A stretch of 64,000 bases of DNA from Atherix ibis (GCA_958298945.1 OY282609.1:57136220-57200219); one strand, 5' to 3'; shown: positions 11,950 through 23,127, counted from the stretch's first letter. Made by a program: numbers and translations. The notes: generated by a model from the letters alone, not told the origin.

Positions 11950-12958
11950 TAACAGTTCGGCTGAAAAGTTTATAAGGTTGACGTCTAGATGGCGCCTCTT
12001 GCAAAAATCTACTTAATTATAACAAAGCACCGTCCTTCAAATTGGTTCGTGAGATCTAGCATTTTGAGTGAAGCAACTTTTGTTATTGAAAAAAAAATGG
12101 ATAAAGACGAATTTCGTGTATTGATAAAGCATTGCTTTTTGATGAAAAAAAGTACAGTGGAAACCAAAGCATGGTTTGACAAACGTTATCCGGACTCTGC
12201 TCCAGCTATTTCAACTATGGAATATTGGTTTCGTCAATTTCGAACTGGTCGTACGAGCACAGTTGAGCGAGATAGCTGAGACTCTGAAGATATCGAAAGA
12301 GCGTGTTGGACATATCGTGCATGAATATTTGGGCATGCGAAAGCTGTGTGCAAAGTGGGTGCCGCGTGAGCTCACTGTGGACCAAAAACAACAACGTGTC
12401 GATAATTCTGAGCAGTGTTTGGAGCTTTTCAAGCGCAATAAACCCGAATTGCGTCGATATGTGACAATGGATGAAACATGGCTCCGTCACTACACTCCAG
12501 AGTCCAATCGGCAGTCGGCAGACTGAAGAGCGAGCGACGAACCGAATCCAAAGCGTGGAAAGACGCAACAGTCGGCTGGCAAGGTATATGGCGTCTGTAT
12601 TTTGGGATGCGCATGGTATAATATTCATTGACTATCTCCAGAAGGGACAGACGATGAACAGCGACTATTAAATAGTGTTATTGGATCGTTTGAAGAAAGA
12701 AATCGCTAAGAAACGGCCTCATTTGAAGAAGAAAAAAGTGTTGTTTCACCAAGACAATGCACCGTGTCACAAGTCGATGAAAACGATGGTCAAACTCAAT
12801 GAATTGGGCTACGAATTGCTTCCTCATCCACCATATTCTCCAGATCTGGCCTCCAGCGACTTTTTCCTGTTTGCAGACCTCAAGAGAATGCTCGCTGGCA
12901 AGAAATTTAAGACCGATGATGAAACTGAGGCCTATTTTGAGGCAAAACCGAAAGAGTA

Positions 12959-14217
12959 CGTAGGCTACTATATATATTTCTGGCCTAGGCAACACTAAGT
13001 GTTGCCAGGTGCGATCTGACATTTCCATTGGAAAGTTTGACATTTTTTAGCATAAACGTACTCAGAACGTTTTGACGTACGACTATCATTTGTGTTGTTT
13101 ACAGTGACTTGAAAAAATCAATTTGGCAAAAAAATGGAATTAACTCGTGAACATTTTCGTGCGATCATTTTTCACAACTTTCGACGTGGATTATCACGAC
13201 AAGAGTGCATCGATGAACTTAAATCTTTGTATGGCTATGAAGCACCATCCTATAGCACTGTGAAAAACTGGTACAACGAATTCAATCGTGGCCGACGCTC
13301 GCTCAAAGACGAATTCCGTGAAGGTCGTCCAAAAACAGCCGTTGTTCCAGAAAACATCGATGCCGTACGTGAACTGATAATGCAAGACCGTCATGTGACA
13401 TACCGTGAGATAGAGGCATGCCTAGGCATTTCTCCCACCAGCATACATTCGATATTGCATGAACACCTGGCCGTAAAAAAGGTTTGTTCTCGTTGGATCC
13501 CGCACAATTTGACAATCGCTCAAAAAAAGGCTCGTGTGGATTGGTGTAAAGAAATGCTGAAAAAATACGATCGCGGTGCTTCAAAAGACGTTTATAAGAT
13601 CGTCACAGGTGACGAATCATGGATCTATGCGTATGAGCCCGAAACAAAACAGCAATCGACCGTGTGGGTCTTCCAAGACGAGTCAAATCCAACGAAAGTT
13701 GTTCGTGGAAGAAGCACTTCGAAGCAAATGGTCGCTTGTTTCTTTGGCAAAACTGGTCATGTGGCGACTGTTCCGCTTGTGCAACGTAGGACGGTCAATT
13801 CTGAGTGGTACACCACCATTTGTTTGCCTGAAGTCTTCGGAGAAATTCGAAAAACGAACAAGAGAAGTCGAATCATTGTGCACCATGACAATGCGAGCTC
13901 TCACACATCGGCTCAAACCAGCGCCTTTTTGACCGGACAAAACGTCGAATTGATGGGTCATCCTCCGTACAGCCCTGACTTGGCACCCAATGACTTCTTT
14001 TTAATTTTCGTCGCCAGAAGATGCTGTTGAAGCATTCAAAAACCATGTTTTGGAGGTGTCTCAATCGGAGTGGAAAAAGTGCTTCGAAAATTGGTTTGAG
14101 CGCATGCAAAAGTGTATAAATCTTGATGGAGAATATTTTGAAAAACAATAAAACCTTTTTCGTTGATAAATATTCGCATTTTCATTATTAGGCCAGAAAT
14201 ATATATAGTAGCCCACG
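12959..14217 (+). mobile_element. Nested mariner D2, best preserved in the window
   Basis: The element sits inside mariner D, with TA at 12957-12958 and 14218-14219. The inverted termini of about 29 bp (left 'cgtaggctactatatata') differ at a single position, which indicates a recent insertion. Removing the element and one TA restores a continuous irritans-type transposase sequence (...KEY|YKNG...). Near the left end is a short palindrome 'ggcaacactaagtgttgcc' (12988-13006). Confidence 0.95.
13134..14151 (+). pseudogene. Mariner transposase, nearly intact with one C-terminal lesion
   Basis: ATG 13134 opens 298 codons. Two helix-turn-helix domains lie at about residues 5-55 (SRQECIDELKSLYGYEAPSY) and 75-115 (VTYREIEACLGISPTSIHSI), followed by the linker WIPHNLTIAQKKARV. 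The three catalytic aspartates are all present: VTGDESWIYAYEPE, VHHDNASSHTS, and SPDLAPNDFF, the last two 34 residues apart. After NDFFL a deletion of roughly 15 codons plus a frame change occurs (near 14006). The proper C-terminus (SPEDAVEAFKNHVLEV ... EYFEKQ) can be read in another frame to TAA at 14149-14151. The last ~60 residues are therefore lost from the main frame, which probably inactivates the protein. Proteins of this lineage are often mis-annotated as SETMAR; there is no SET domain here. Confidence 0.93.
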
Positions 14218-14715
14218 TACTATAAAAATGGTATCGAAAAGTTGGAAGATCGCTATAATCGCTGTATCTCCCTCGAAGGCAACTATGTTGAATAATAAAA
14301 ATGAATTTTGCAAAAAATAAATATTTCTACTGTGTTACGTTATAAACTTTTCAGCCGAAAAGTTAGATTTAGTATTAAGTTGGAATAGTATGTAAGCATT
14401 GAGTTGTAATATTCTATAAAAATTCATAAATTCGAAATTATATTTGTATAAATGATTTTTAGCACAGTTACCTTGGATTTTTCACAGGGGCCATATATGA
14501 AAATTATATTGTACATCAATAGGCGCACCGTCTTTGAAACATCAATCTGATCACAAATAATCGTCTGTTTACATTCAAATAAAAAAAAAATTGGTTCACC
14601 TACAATACACCTAAAAACGGAATTCAGGAATCTTTAGTTTCCGCATAACTAAAATGCTTTTTAACTAAACACTTTATTTTCTGTAAATACAATATATTAG
14701 CATATTAAATGGGAA

Positions 14716-15540
14716 ACCGCCGTTTTTCCAATAGATGGCACCAGCAGTAAATGCTGGTCAAAAACATAGGTTCAGATACATCAAGCTTAGGCATCTGTCA
14801 ACAATTCCTCATCATTACATTTGTGGCTTTTTATCGGCGTTATATAGTTTTCTGGTCGTGAAAATGTCGAAATTTGAGTCAAACTGAGGGTCATTTGCAG
14901 GAAGTTTTGCTTCTTGCCTTCAATTTGAAAAAATCTGCGGCAGCGGCGAATGGTTCCAACGCTACAAATATGATGATTTCGGCGTGGAAAACAAGGAACG
15001 TCCCGGACTGGTTGAAAAAGCTTGAAAACGCAGAATTTAACGCATTTTGGATGAAGATCCATGTCAAACGCACCAAGAAGATCCATGTCAAACTTGCCGA
15101 CTATTTCCCATAGTTTGGAAGCCTTGTGAATGATCCAAAAGGAAGAAAATTGTGTGGCAATACGAATTGAAACCGAGAGACGTCGAACGGCGGTTTTTCA
15201 GGTGCGACCAGCTGCTCCAACGGCAAAAATGGAAGGGTTTTCTGCTATATATTGTGATTAGGAATGAAGAGTGGATCCATTACGATAATCAAAAGTGAAG
15301 AAATTCGTAGAGGCGCCAGAGCCATACACCAACATTGACTGGCAAGCCAAACATCCATGGCTCGAAGATCATCGAAACCTACCTGGAAACATTGGAATGG
15401 GACGTCCAGCCCCACCCGCTGTATTCTCCAGACATCACCGCTTCCGACTACTACCACTTCCGATAGATGACGCGTGGCAAGACTGAGCAGCCGAACTAGA
15501 GGTTAAACGGAACTGTAGAGTTTGGAGAAAAGAATGATTG
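14716..15540 (+). mobile_element. Old mariner remnant F
   Basis: No terminal repeats are certain. The left edge is put near 'gaaaccgccgtttttccaa' (14716) and the right edge near the last readable transposase codons. The coding part resembles mauritiana/Mos1-type transposases but carries many indels, making it one of the oldest copies here. Confidence 0.7.
14864..15486 (+). pseudogene. Mos1-related transposase relic
   Basis: The reading starts at ATG 14864 (MSKFES, then a stop). Recognisable pieces are LLAFNLKKSAAAA (helix-turn-helix start), a piece matching 'qrykyddfgvenkerpgl', a duplicated 'aagatccatgtcaaac' phrase (15051-15091), and a segment around 'gagtggatccattacgataa' equivalent to the EKWIHYDN motif. 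Near 15420 a relic of the PPYSPD motif is seen ('gctgtattctccagacat'). Large parts of the core, including the second aspartate, are missing. Confidence 0.7.
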
Positions 15541-15935
15541 GGTTCTCGTAACACGGGCGGATCTTGCGCGAAAAAATATGGCTATTAGCTTAGCATTGGT
15601 ATTCTTCTCAAATTTGCTTTCAAATCTTATTGCATACTTTATAGGATATACGACATTTCAATATTGATTCTGGATTAGAACCAATAGTTCTTATGAATTT
15701 ACTGATGGAGAAAATATTCCACAAAATTTTTATATAAATAAGGTATGAAAATATACAAGAAATCAGAATAAAATCATCAATCATTATAGAAAGACCTCTT
15801 CTTTTATTCTTATTGGCGAGCTTACGTGGCTAAACATTCGGCTTGGAATCAAGCCCCACCTTATACCCTACCCAGCTTGAACGAATATCACCACCATTCC
15901 ACTACACAGTTTAAAAAAATTTTAAATTCACCGTA
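15541..15935. other. Short non-coding interval
   Basis: The 5' half is A/T-rich; 15800-15900 is more balanced in base composition but has no recognised ORF or motif. It ends at the target-site duplication of the next element. Confidence 0.45.
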
Positions 15936-16171
15936 GCCAGTGATCTTTTTTTTTATGTTTAGATGAGGTACAGGGGGAAACCTTCAGGAAAGGAAATTTT
16001 TCCTGCCAGGCGAGTTATGCGGGATTTTTACCTCGCTAATACCTCACCTGCACCTCTAATCTTGCTCCCGGAACGATAGTTCCCCGGCGGCACTCTTTGT
16101 AAACACTACTCCGCCGGGGCGTTCTAATTTGATGCTACTGCTGTCCCGATGTTATAACGCCTCGCGGCCTA

Positions 16172-17765
16172 TTATTCGTACGTTGTGTGGAGATCCTTGA
16201 TAATGGATTCCGCGTACTCTGCAATTCTGTTCCAAGCCGATTGGCTCTTCAGCATGCACTCCACTATATTTTCTGGACTGATGGAACGGTCCAGATTTCT
16301 CTCCAGCTCTGCCCGCGTCCCCTCGTCCCCCTCCGCCAGAGGGGGCACTGGAAGAACACGTGTTCTGTGTCTTCGATCACATCGCGGCAATGATGACAGT
16401 TTGGGGACTTTACATCATGCCAAAACAAGAGTTGGATGATGTAATACCCGACTTCCCCGTGCAGGCGAGTGACCCATTTGGTAACATCTGGGATCAGCCG
16501 ATGAGTCCACCGACCCTTCGTCGAGTTGTCCCATCTCTCTTGCCAGAGGCGAAGACTCTCGGGTCTCTCCTCTTCACAGAGGACCTTTCGCCGCTCTTAC
16601 TTCTTCCTACGATGTTGGCGTTCCCGCTCTCCTGCCAGGATGTCGATGGGTGGGCATGATGCCACGACGTTGACCGCATCGTGTGATACCGTTCGGTATG
16701 CTGACTTGACCGCATCGTGTGATACTGTTCGGTATGCTGACGCCACTCTGATCGCTGAGAGCCGCTGGACTGATGACATTGTTAACTCTAGCGATTTCGC
16801 CCACACTGGGGCTCCGTATAGCAGGACGGAGGTAACTACAGTTGCCAGTAGTCGCCTCCGGATTTGCCCGGGGCCTCCGATATTGGGCATTATCCGCGAA
16901 AGCGCGCCCTGTACTACTGATGCCTTTCTGCTGATGCTGGAGATGTGCTCCTTGTAGTTGAGTCTGGCATCCAAGACCACTGCTAGATACCGGATGTAGG
17001 GTACCGACTGGATGTCGTAGTCGCCTACTCTTATGGTGATGGTCTTCATTTTCTTCCGGCTACTCACAAGGAGTGCCTCGGTCTTATGTTCCGCCAAAGA
17101 CAGGTCTGCCGATGTCATCCACTGTCTTATGCTCCGGATGGTGGTGGAGAATGCGGCTTCCAGTTCCTCCAGGTGTTTAGCTACAAGGACAACCGCTACG
17201 TCGTCCGCGAAAGCCACGAGTTTTGTGTTCGTCGGTAATTCCAGATGGAGTAGGCCGTCGTACATGACGTCCCACAAGAGTGGCACCAGGACAGAGCCCT
17301 GAGGTACCCCTCCCGTGACCCCATACTCCGCTGGTGCATCCGCGGTTTCGTAGTGCAGTAGTCGATCACTGAAGTATGATCTGACCATCCTCCGTAGGTA
17401 GTAGGGCACCCCCATGTTCTCAAGAGCCTCCAAGATTCGATCCCAGCGGGCCGAGTTAAACGCATTCTTGATGTTCTTTTAAGAACCGCCTTTCCATCTC
17501 TTTCCTGAGATGGCTTCCTTTGCGATGTTCATGACGAGTTCCAACGCGTCGATGGTCAATCTCCCCTTCCTGAATCCGAATTGAAATTCGGAAAGTTGAG
17601 GATCGATGTATTGCTCCAATCTATCGGCCACTATCCACTCCAAGTTCTTCCCGTCCGAATCCAGCATGCAAAGTGGACGATAGGAAGCTGGCTCGTCCGG
17701 TGGTTTCGTCCCTTTTGGGAGATGAACCAATCTTTGTTGCTTCCATCGAGTCGGAAATACGCCTT
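16172..17765 (-). pseudogene. R1-like reverse transcriptase, truncated and frameshifted
   Basis: From 17765 downward it reads GVFPTRWKQQRLVHLPKGT, YRPLCMLDSDGK and FGFRKGRLTIDA, then a frameshift near 17479. A long open part follows (17433-16597) with VTGGVPQGSVLVPLLWDVMY, the polymerase active-site motif FADDVAVV, and the thumb region up to RQHRRKK. The final segment (16390-16172) carries RAELERNLDRSISPENIVEC. The first half of the protein (endonuclease, early RT) is absent. An in-frame 36-bp duplication (16670-16741) repeats SAYRTVSHDAV. Assignment to the R1 clade rests on the RT motifs and the conserved end region, not on a phylogeny. Confidence 0.85.
16670..16741 (-). repeat. 36-bp in-frame tandem duplication in R1-like copy 1
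   Basis: Units 16670-16705 and 16706-16741 differ at one base. Each encodes SAYRTVSHDAV(K/N) on the minus strand. The other three R1-like copies in the window have a single unit, so the duplication arose in this copy. Confidence 0.92.
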
Positions 17766-17777
17766 GCCAGTGATCTT

Positions 17778-20261
17778 CTATTGCCACATTGGCATGACAG
17801 AAGTGGCTGACGTTAGATATTGTCTACACTCATGGTATTGGTCGGTCAGCCAAATTTGGCTGATTCGTCAGTCACGTTTGTAGCAAAAATTAATAATCAG
17901 CCAACACCACAAATCCGACTATTAGATGATCAGTCAAATTTGTGCAGATTCCAACGTCATTTTTATTTTGAGCAGATGCCAATTTTTTTTTTGCCAAATT
18001 CTCAAAATAAAAATTTTAATTTATAATCGAGAATTGAATAAAATTATTACGTTAAAAAATATATTTTGCAATTAAAATAATAAAATCACTAATTTAAAAA
18101 AAATTGTATCTAAAAAAATTGATTTTTCTAAAGAAATCCCAAAAAAGTCATTAACGGAAATTTTTTGTTATTTAAAAAAAAAATACTTTCAATTTGTATG
18201 ACCGTTTTTCAACAAAAAATATTCCCTAGTATCCCTAATTTGATCAAAACTTTCAAAACAATCCCCAAATTTATTTTATTTTAAATTTGTAACAAACGAT
18301 AAGAAACATTTGATTTTTTAATTTCTACCACAAGAAAAGAAAAATTGTCCATTTTTAAGAATTGAAGACAGAAAAATGTAGAAAATGACGATTACGATTA
18401 TTTTTGACACCCTTATTTGTCCGTCATTCCGAAATAAATGTACAAATAGTAAAAAGGATTTTAAAAATTCTTTTTTACAAATTTCTGGTCTGTATTCATC
18501 TAAAAATAACCTAAACAACCAAAAAATCCTATGCAAAGTTCGACTTCCTAAGACGATAGTAACTTCTCCTACCCTCTTTTTTTGTATTTTATATATTCTA
18601 TTTTGGAAAAGAAACCAGCTCCCATTCTCTACAACAGAATAGAGAAGGAACATAACCTCTAGTCCTTCTTACAAAAAAATTACCTTTAAATATTTGCTAT
18701 TTTATTAATAAACCATGTAAAAATTTTGTTAAAATTAACTTCGATATTGTGACTAGATAAGAGGCAGATCCTTTCATACATTTTAAGAAGAATTTTCCTG
18801 ATTCAATTTGCACGAGGATTCAGTTAGTAATATTCTCTAAATGTGACAACTACGACACTATCACTTCTTGTTGGACTTATAATTGAATCTATTTTCGAGT
18901 TTCTAATACATCATCCCCAGTTTTATCCTGTCGCGTCCCGGTTTTTCAAGGAGTAGTCATGCAAATTTAAATTTAGCTCGTTATCTTGTGGAAATTTTAT
19001 TGTAGCTCGCATTCGAATATGTTGCCAGTATTGGATGGGGCACACCTTAATCATCACCACTACGGTACTCGGTGGACGTGGATGACTGGGACTTGTACAA
19101 TTTTCGCAGAGCACAGCGTGTATGCGGAAGAAATGATGATGAATACGAGCGAATACACGAAGGAAAATAATAAGTAAATTCCGTTATGACGTAAGAAATC
19201 CGACGCACTCGCGGTAAGGAGAGCCCTCAAAGTAATTGGCCCCAGGGTGTGGAAAACCAATTTCCATTAGACACTCTCATAATATTCACTTTTGCTGATG
19301 AATTTCATTCACTACACCGTAAATTTCTGAATATCAGTTAGTGGTTATAAGGTATGCTGGCAGGGGGCTTGGAAGGAGCATGACTACAGTTGATGGTGTA
19401 GTACTGGAGGGGTGGGGGGTGTTGCTTCTGCCATTGTATGGTAAGTGTGATCCGACGGTGTACTTTGTATTCACAATAAATCATCATCTGATACGATTAC
19501 GCAACAAGACTGAATTTATTCTTATTTTAGGCAAATTGTGTGTGATTCCTCGGCAGAAAGATGACAATTTTCATTGCTGGATTAATCGTTTTTGAAATTA
19601 TTTACAGTGAAGGAGAAAGCGGAAGGTAAAGGAGGGCTGGATGGGAAAAGCCAACGATAGCTCCCTAAATGTGTCTTTCAGAAATTCGCTAAAATGTCGA
19701 TTTTTTAGCATTCACGGAAGATATTCACAATGAGTGTGGGTGGAAGGATGGAAGGGTGGATAGGTAAGTATCTTTTATTTACAATAATCAGAATAATTTA
19801 AGCGTTACGAGTATTATTAGCTTCCTGTATGTGCGTTGGAGAAAATCCATTATTCCCACGCCACCTCTATTAATGATGACAAGTCCACTTGGTTAATAAT
19901 AGTAATACTATTGTAATAATAATTATTAAATAAATTTCTAGTTGATACTGGTTTCGATAACAATTCATGTTGTTCATCAATCCTGCATTTTGATCGTATT
20001 AATTCTGATTGATTGTATTGAGAAATTGTAAGCCAAATAGTACATTTTGTCTATTCTTGTCTTGAAGAAAATATGTTAAAAATTTCACTTTCTGAGCCAG
20101 CCTTGACGAACCTCATCAATTGTGTACACTTTAGTTGGGATATTTAGCGATACTTTGGAGGCAGATCTTAACCAAATTGGACCCAAGACAGCTTGTTGAC
20201 TTTATTTTCTATTCGAATTTGAAGCCCATCTTTACCTAAAATTTACTTTTGGTTCAGTTAC
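17778..20261. other. Non-coding interval without recognised genes
   Basis: The left part has a 16-bp palindrome (cagccaaatttggctg) and repeated 'ggtcagcc'-type words. ORFs at 18318-18653 (minus) and 18385-18642 (plus) overlap each other, are low-complexity and are not supported. From 18900 to 19700 the composition is more balanced, but only short ORFs (up to 84 codons) without motifs are present. Confidence 0.45.
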
Positions 20262-20263
20262 TA

Positions 20264-21482
20264 TTGGGTTGGTGCAAAATTAATGACCGTTTTTTACATA
20301 TCCAATTAAACATTTTTTTTTTTAGATTTGTATTATTTATTTAATCAATTATATAATTTCCATTCGTTTTTAAAACCTCCTCCTATCTTTCTATCAATTT
20401 ATTAATACCATTACTGTAAAATTCCTTGGATTTTGATGCGAAATATGTAGAAAGGGATGTTTTTACCTGCTCTATTGTATCAAATTTTTTGTCATTTAAA
20501 AAATTTTGCAGTGATCGGAATAAATGAAAATCGGAAGGAGCAAGATCTGGAGAATACGGTGGATGCTTGAATACGGTGGATGCTACCCCTTTTCGGTTTA
20601 CCAATTCTGGTCTATTCTTTTGAAGGGCGATGTTCAATTTGGATAATTGCTGACAATATCGTTCTGCTGTAATTGTCTGATTGCGTTCCAAGAGTTCAAA
20701 ATACACAATACCCTTACAATCCCACCAAACACAAAGCATAACTTTTTTTTGATGGATTTCGGCTTTCGAAGTTGTTAATGGGGCTTGTCCAGGTATAGCC
20801 CAATGTCTTTTTCTTGTCACGTTGTTGTACACGACCCATTTCTCATCTCCCGTTACCAAACGATGCAAAAAAGGTTCATGTTTTTGTCTCGCGCTCAAAA
20901 GCAACGCACGTTAAAACACGATCCAATAAATTGGCAGCCGACAATTAATGAGGTATCCAAACGTCGTATCGCGAAACCGTCCCCATACGCTTCAAATGCC
21001 TTAATACGGTTGTATGGTTGACTCCCATCATCGACGCGATCTCCCTGGTCGTAAGACGTGGATTGGTGTCAATTATGACTTTTAACTTGTCGTCATCAGA
21101 CTTCAATGGCCGCCCGGTACGTGGTTTATCAATTAGTGAAAAATCCCCAGATCGGAATTTTGTAAACCATCTTCGTACCTTTCTAGTTTGATGACATCTG
21201 CTCCATACACTTCGCAAATGTTTTCGGTTGCCACACTCGCGGTATTGTCTTTACGGAATTCATAAAGTAAACAATGACGTAAATGCACTTTATCGACCGA
21301 CATTTTGAAACAATACAAGAGCTCTTCACTGCACTCTGGCCAGGCCAAAACTGAATATAAAGTTGAGGGAAAGCATCCTTTATATAATGCAATCATTTAA
21401 AAGAAGAAACTATTCATCATTTCTGAAGAAAAAATTTTTTTACCTGGGATCATAAAAAACGGTCATAACTTTTGCACCAAAT
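20264..21482 (-). mobile_element. Mariner element G (mellifera/cecropia-like)
   Basis: The left terminus 'ttgggttggtgcaaaat' and a degraded right terminus 'acttttgcaccaaat' form an inverted pair that also shares 'aacggtcat'. The left TIR resembles the Hsmar1/MADE1-type 'ggttggtgcaaaagt' sequence known from cecropia mariners. Exact ends are uncertain by a few bases; candidate TAs are at 20262-20263 and 21483-21484. Confidence 0.87.
20383..21303 (-). pseudogene. Mariner transposase pseudogene (element G)
   Basis: The natural start is ATG 21303 (MSVDKVHLRHCLLYEFRK). A frameshift near 21190 follows, then RRWFTKFRSGDFSLIDKPRT and RLTTREIASMMGVNHTTVLR. A gap and a second frameshift near 20930 lead to FLHRLVTGDEKWVVYNNV, KKVMLCVWWDCKGIVYFELL, and RPELVNRKGV. 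Here about 30 codons are missing: the motif with the second catalytic aspartate (normally after KGV) is deleted, and the reading continues at FKHPPYSPDLAPSDFHLFRS. The protein would lack part of its active site even with the frame repaired. Confidence 0.88.
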
Positions 21483-21675
21483 TAAAATGGGATTTAATAT
21501 TTTCTTTCGACTTTGACCATTCAAAGTATCGCATGATCTAGAAATAGATTCAACAATTGTTCTGATCTAATCAATATTTGCCTATTGTTGGGTAAAAATT
21601 TAAGAAGGGAATTGTGTTAACATGAAGGTGAAAATATAAGTTAATAATTCCTATTCAACTTTGATTAAAACTAAT

Positions 21676-21850
21676 TTTTGCTTTAGTTTCTTTTCTTTAA
21701 AAAACTTTGGAGACACAAATTAAATTTTATTCGAAAGAAATGACATTAACTTCAATGGATACTAGACAAACAATCACAGAGAGAAATAGTTTTCTGGCAA
21801 ATTTTTCCTATAAATAATTTTATTTATGAATTTTCACTTTTTATAAAATT
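21676..21850 (+). repeat. Dispersed AT-rich repeat, copy 1
   Basis: This matches 31683-31866 in direct orientation. Shared words include 'actttggagaca', 'gaaatgacattaacttcaat' and 'ggatactagacaaa'. Mariner H has inserted just beyond it, and beyond the mariner (23185-23220) the similarity seems to resume ('cagcc.ta.....tgaac.tcct'). Confidence 0.85.
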
Positions 21851-21862
21851 AGAAAATATATA

Positions 21863-23127
21863 AGGTGAAGTAAAAAGAAATCCATTATTTTTGCATTAAA
21901 TTGAAGGTTTTATTTAGCATAGATAGAATGATATGATTTAGGTCAAATATGCACCGTTTTGTTTGATAACTTGTTGCCATTTTGGAGGTAATTTCATAAT
22001 GCCTCTCTCATAAAAACCCTCGTCCCTATTGGCAAAAAACTGGGACAGTCGATTTTCACAATCTTCTTTCGAGGCGAATTTTTCACCTGCAAAATCATTC
22101 GTCATAGATAGAAAGAGGTGGTAATCACTTGGTGCCAGGTATGGACTATAAGGTGGATGCATAAGAACATCCCAACCAAGGTCCCGGAACTTCTGGCGAG
22201 TCACTATCGATGTATGCGGCCTGGCGTTGTCCTGATGGAACACAACTCCTCTCTTATTGGCCGAAGCTGGCCGCTTCTGGGCGATTGCTTCTTTCAGACG
22301 GTCCAATTGTTGACAGTATAGGTCCGAATTAAGAGTTCGGCCGTAGGGGAGCAGCTCATAGTAGATGATTCCCTGCCAGTCCCACCAAACACACAGCAAA
22401 ACCTTCCTGGCTGTAAATCCTGGCTTGACCACCGTTTGCGCCGGGTGATCGCGATTTAACCACGACTGTTGTCGCTTGACGTTGTCGTAAGTGACCCACT
22501 TTTCACCACCAGTAACCATCCGCTTCAAAAATGGATCGATATTGTTGCGATTCAGCAGCGATTCGCAGATGGAAATTCGGTCCATGAGGTTTTTTTACGA
22601 TAACTCGTGTGGCACCCATACATCGAGCTTCTTTTTGTATCCAGCCTTATTTAAGTGGGTTCAAACGGTTTTTTGTGCAATGTTTAGCTCCTGGGCAATC
22701 GAAACAGTGCTTACGTGACGGTCGGACTCGACGATTTCCATTATTTTATCGACATTTTCGACAATTGGCCTTCCAGAGCGTGGTGCATCTTTGACATCAA
22801 AATTACCGGAACGGTATCAGTGATTGACTGTTTCAGTATCAGGACCATTACACTATTCACATTTTCAGCTGCCTGGCTTGAGTTTTCGCCTTTATCGAAG
22901 AAAAACTGTAAAATATGGCGTGTTTTCTCTTTGTTGGTGTCCATTTTTGACGCGTGCTAAAAAAATACTGAGTCAAGTAATCACAAAACTGTATGAAAAG
23001 CTTTTTTAGTACGAAATCTTATCTTTCTAACGCCATCTAGTACAACCCGATCGCACTTTTAAAACGGAAGATACAGACTCCTAAAGCCATCTATTGGCAA
23101 AATAATGGATTACTTTTTACTACACCT
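21863..23127 (-). mobile_element. Mariner element H (mellifera-like), near full length
   Basis: Inverted termini 'aggtgaagtaaaaag' (21863) and its near-copy ending at 23127 are flanked by TA at 21861-21862 and 23128-23129. Length is 1265 bp, close to an autonomous mariner. Confidence 0.95.
21938..22944 (-). pseudogene. Mellifera-like mariner transposase with lost first Asp
   Basis: ATG 22944 starts MDTNKEKTRHILQFFFDKGE. Frameshifts in the N-terminal third break the DNA-binding domains (22615-22870). From 22585 to 21938 a clean 215-codon frame covers the catalytic domain: FLKRMVTGGEKWVTYDNV, ARKVLLCVWWDWQGIIYYEL, VVFHQDNARPHTS and PPYSPYLAPSDYHLF. The first catalytic aspartate is replaced by glycine (family consensus TGDEKW, here TGGEKW). 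The second and third aspartates are intact with the 34-residue spacing. It ends normally for the family (NGAYLT). Confidence 0.92.

Larger units (their letters stand above)
12097..14295 (+). pseudogene. Irritans-type mariner transposase, broken and interrupted
   Basis: ATG 12097 begins MDKDEFRVLIKHCFLMKKST. A deletion with a frame change after RTGRTSTVE removes the linker between the two DNA-binding domains. The next part reads AETLKISKERVGHIVHEYLG and then MDETWLRHYTPESNRQSA. A further frameshift and an in-frame stop follow near 12524-12671. The rest of the catalytic core (FHQDNAPCHKS; SPDLASSDFFLF) ends at FEAKPKEY, where the nested mariner entered. The C-terminal end resumes at 14220 (YKNGIEKLEDRYNRC is readable with small changes) and closes with TAA at 14293-14295. 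The catalytic aspartates are present, but the gene has several breaks. Confidence 0.88.
11952..14363 (+). mobile_element. Irritans-type mariner D, split by a nested mariner
   Basis: The termini 'acagttcggctgaaaag' (11952) and the inverted copy ending 14363 are flanked by TA at 11950-11951 and 14364-14365. Without the nested 1259-bp element and one TA, the copy is about 1.15 kb. The transposase resembles the Himar1 (irritans) lineage: LKISKERVGHIVHEYLGMRK and CAKWVPREL are close to what is known of that family. Confidence 0.93.
15936..17777 (-). mobile_element. R1-like non-LTR retrotransposon copy 1, 5'-truncated
   Basis: The element lies on the minus strand between 12-bp target duplications 'gccagtgatctt' (15936-15947 and 17766-17777). 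Its 3' end is a short poly(A) (T run 15946-15954) preceded by a 3' UTR found in all four copies in this window ('atgtttaga...gaggtac'). The 5' end is truncated inside the reverse transcriptase (at GVFPTRWK). This is typical target-primed insertion with incomplete reverse transcription. Confidence 0.93.

Noticed and set aside
13134..14030. The long mariner ORF could be called a SETMAR-like host methyltransferase.
   Set aside because: No SET domain precedes it, and it lies between mariner TIRs with TA duplications; it is a transposase.
16526..17302. Several plus-strand frames (16526-16957, 17033-17302).
   Set aside because: They are antisense shadows of the R1-like reverse transcriptase; the equivalent antisense frames recur over copies 2, 3 and 4.
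18318..18653. Overlapping ORFs on both strands (111 and 85 codons).
   Set aside because: Low-complexity Phe/Leu/Lys readings of A/T-rich DNA without a motif or conservation.
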